Positions 58,310 through 60,000 of a stretch of DNA of 60,000 nt are shown in pieces. Position numbers and translations under genes: made by a program. Below the pieces are notes generated by a model. The model ran no database searches. It was not told the DNA's origin and saw nothing but the letters and a program-made list of their open reading frames with translations. The first letter of the stretch is position 1; each line of letters begins with the position of its first letter. This DNA is from Cristatella mucedo (lineage: Eukaryota > Bryozoa > Phylactolaemata > Cristatellidae), in the NCBI GenBank assembly GCA_009760855.2, contig WPIO01000017.1, forward strand, positions 436,001 to 496,000, in the 5' to 3' direction.

Positions 58310-58560
58310 AAGGCTAGACTGCTTTCGGTTGGCATACGGCAGCCAACCGAATCCAAATCACGAAACGCAGAGAAAGTGAGAACCCTACTGGTGAAGCTGA
58401 GTCAGGAAGGCAGTCGGGAAGGCGGGTATCGTGGAGGCAGCAGCCGATAACAGCTGGAAAGCTTGTGCCCGAGTTGGCAGCAGGTGAGAAGATTGTGAGA
58501 ACTGCTGCCCCCAAGCGCAGTCTGCTTTTGCAATTACGAGCCCAGCAGCGGGAGGAGCGG
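58310..58560 (-). mobile_element. LINE-B 3' fragment
   Basis: 'gctttcggttggcatacggcagccaaccgaatcc', 'cacgaaacgcagagaaagtgagaaccc', 'aagctgagtcaggaaggcagtcg' follow the LINE-B tail at 33290-33400. Confidence 0.65.
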
Positions 58561-60000
58561 ACGGCGATAGCTGGAACCTTAGCTCTGCCACGAACGAGCG
58601 CATCCAACCTGAGGCGGGTACAGTTGCTTGGAAGCAGTCGCAAGGCGATTTTCGGGGCTCTGCGTACTGATGAGTGCGATTTGCATCTCTACCTTCGACC
58701 TGTGCAGCTATGCACAGCCTGGTCCAATCTTCTATCGCTATCCTATCTGACAATAGGCAAGCCTACCGCGGAAGCCGAAAGTACAGCACGACACGGCATT
58801 GCAAGCAAAGTACAGCACCAATGTTACACAGCTAAGCCGTAAGCCCATAGTATTCCCTTGCCAGACAGGCTATCTAACAGCAGCTCGAAGGAGGCACGCC
58901 GGAGCACGGCCTTTGGCGACCAGCCGGCTATTCTGGTTCATCAGCCTTTGGCGCCGCTGGGGGGGGACATTTCCATTGACCTTTCCCGCTTAGCCAGGGG
59001 TTAGGCACGCGACTTTTTCCTCTCCAATGCCAGTCTCAACTGTCTCACTTCCCATCGCCAAAGCCATCTCGCTGACCTCCGCCATCTCCAAAGCGATTTC
59101 GTTGCCGGTTGCCACCTTGGCAGACCGCCGAAGCATCGCATACCGTCGCCGCTTGGCAAACCGTCACCGTTTCATAAACCACCGTCGCCCTGGCCAAGGT
59201 TGCCTCACTGAACATTGCCCCCCCCCCTGCTTCGTCCCCACTAGCTGCTGCTGCTGCCGCCTCTGTGCCGTCTGCCATCGCTTCCGGTCGCTCCCGTCGG
59301 CCCCTCGGTCCGGCCAGCTTGTGACCAGCATCCGCATGCGCTCCAGCCGCGCTCGACCGGCCGGGCTTGCGAATGTCCGCATCGACCGGACCGGATCGAG
59401 CAGCTTGGCGAGATCGTCCTGCGGGCGTCTCGTGGCAAATGCTAAAGCAGTACCTTGCACAGAGAGGAGCAAGTGCAGGCGCCATTCACCCGTGTCGACT
59501 CTACTCAGCCTGAGATCTGCCTCGATCAAACTCGAGCAGCCAGCCGACGAAGTCGTCGAGGCCATTGACGCAGTCGAACACGTCACAAGACTTGGTTAGC
59601 AATTCAAAATACCTCGCAGTAAGATTTAAACGACAAACAGCACAGTGAGCTTTGGAAAGCGCATTTTATCCAGACGCGCCAGCAAACATTCGCTCTGCCC
59701 AGCGTCCCGTCGAAATGCCCCGATCTGGGTCCTCTCGCTCCGCCCCTACTTCCAAGAAACAGCCTACCACGGACGGGTCAAGACACCGCGCCCTATCCAC
59801 GTCATTGGCGGGTTGCTGCGCCGCAGCAGGATGCCGCCGGCATGTACCCAAACTGCACTAAGGCTTATAAAGCAAGTGTGTCACGCATAATCTACGGCTT
59901 AGACAATTTAGCGAAATCTAATCTCCTCGCGTCAGTCCGTATGGCCTTCTGTAGCGACGGTCGCTTGGTCGGCCTACTGTACTTCGAGCTTCGAAAGGTC

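Larger units (their letters stand above)
53264..60000. other. Region upstream of the receptor exons seen
   Basis: LINE-A tail and SINE-1 (53435-53660), 12-bp minisatellite (54100-54374), SINE-2 (54586-54720), LINE-B piece (54870-55185), CpG-rich stretch (55400-57400), (CT)n in a LINE tail (57400-57770), SINE-1 (58048-58175), (AT)n (58187-58217), LINE-B tail (58310-58560). 58570-60000 is GC-rich with open frames but no recognised domain. The missing first exon(s) of the receptor should lie here or beyond 60000. Confidence 0.6.

Overview
The window comes from an animal nuclear genome, most likely an invertebrate; I cannot name the lineage. The signs are small exons bounded by GT-AG introns of 0.6-11.6 kb, many 5'-truncated non-LTR retrotransposons, tRNA-headed SINEs and abundant microsatellites. 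There is no bacterial-style gene packing.

One host gene dominates. Eleven coding exons on the minus strand, from 53263 down to 6372, join in consistent reading phase into a 440-residue open chain ending in a stop codon. It encodes a class B1 (secretin-type) G-protein-coupled receptor. In order it has a hormone-receptor ectodomain (exons 1-2), TM1, TM2, TM3, TM4, the CW-bearing second extracellular loop with TM5, the end of TM5 with ICL3, TM6 with ECL3, the 42-nt exon carrying the second half of TM7, and a cytoplasmic tail. The four residues of the class B inter-helix network (H153, E206, T323, Y371 of the visible chain) are all present, as are CW in ECL2, GWG in TM4, PLLG in TM6 and QG in TM7. 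The closest resemblance I can argue from memory is to the CRF/DH44 branch, which is an inference. The 5' exon with the signal peptide was not found. A CpG-rich stretch at 55.4-57.4 kb lies upstream and is a plausible promoter region.

The rest is introns and flanks filled with repeats. Three related L2/CR1-like LINE families occur. LINE-A has a 3' hairpin tail ending in ATT repeats. LINE-B has a visible AP-type endonuclease and a different tail. LINE-C is old and decayed. Two tRNA-derived SINE families occur; the first shares its 3' hairpin tail with LINE-A. Several nested insertions can be read: a SINE inside a LINE-A copy, LINE-B inside LINE-B, and a LINE-A tail inside a LINE-A-like copy. 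Satellite-like arrays include a 12-bp GC-rich minisatellite at 54.1 kb, a 22-bp array at 12.4 kb and a (CT)n expansion that grew inside a LINE tail at 57.4 kb.

No second protein-coding host gene is convincingly supported.
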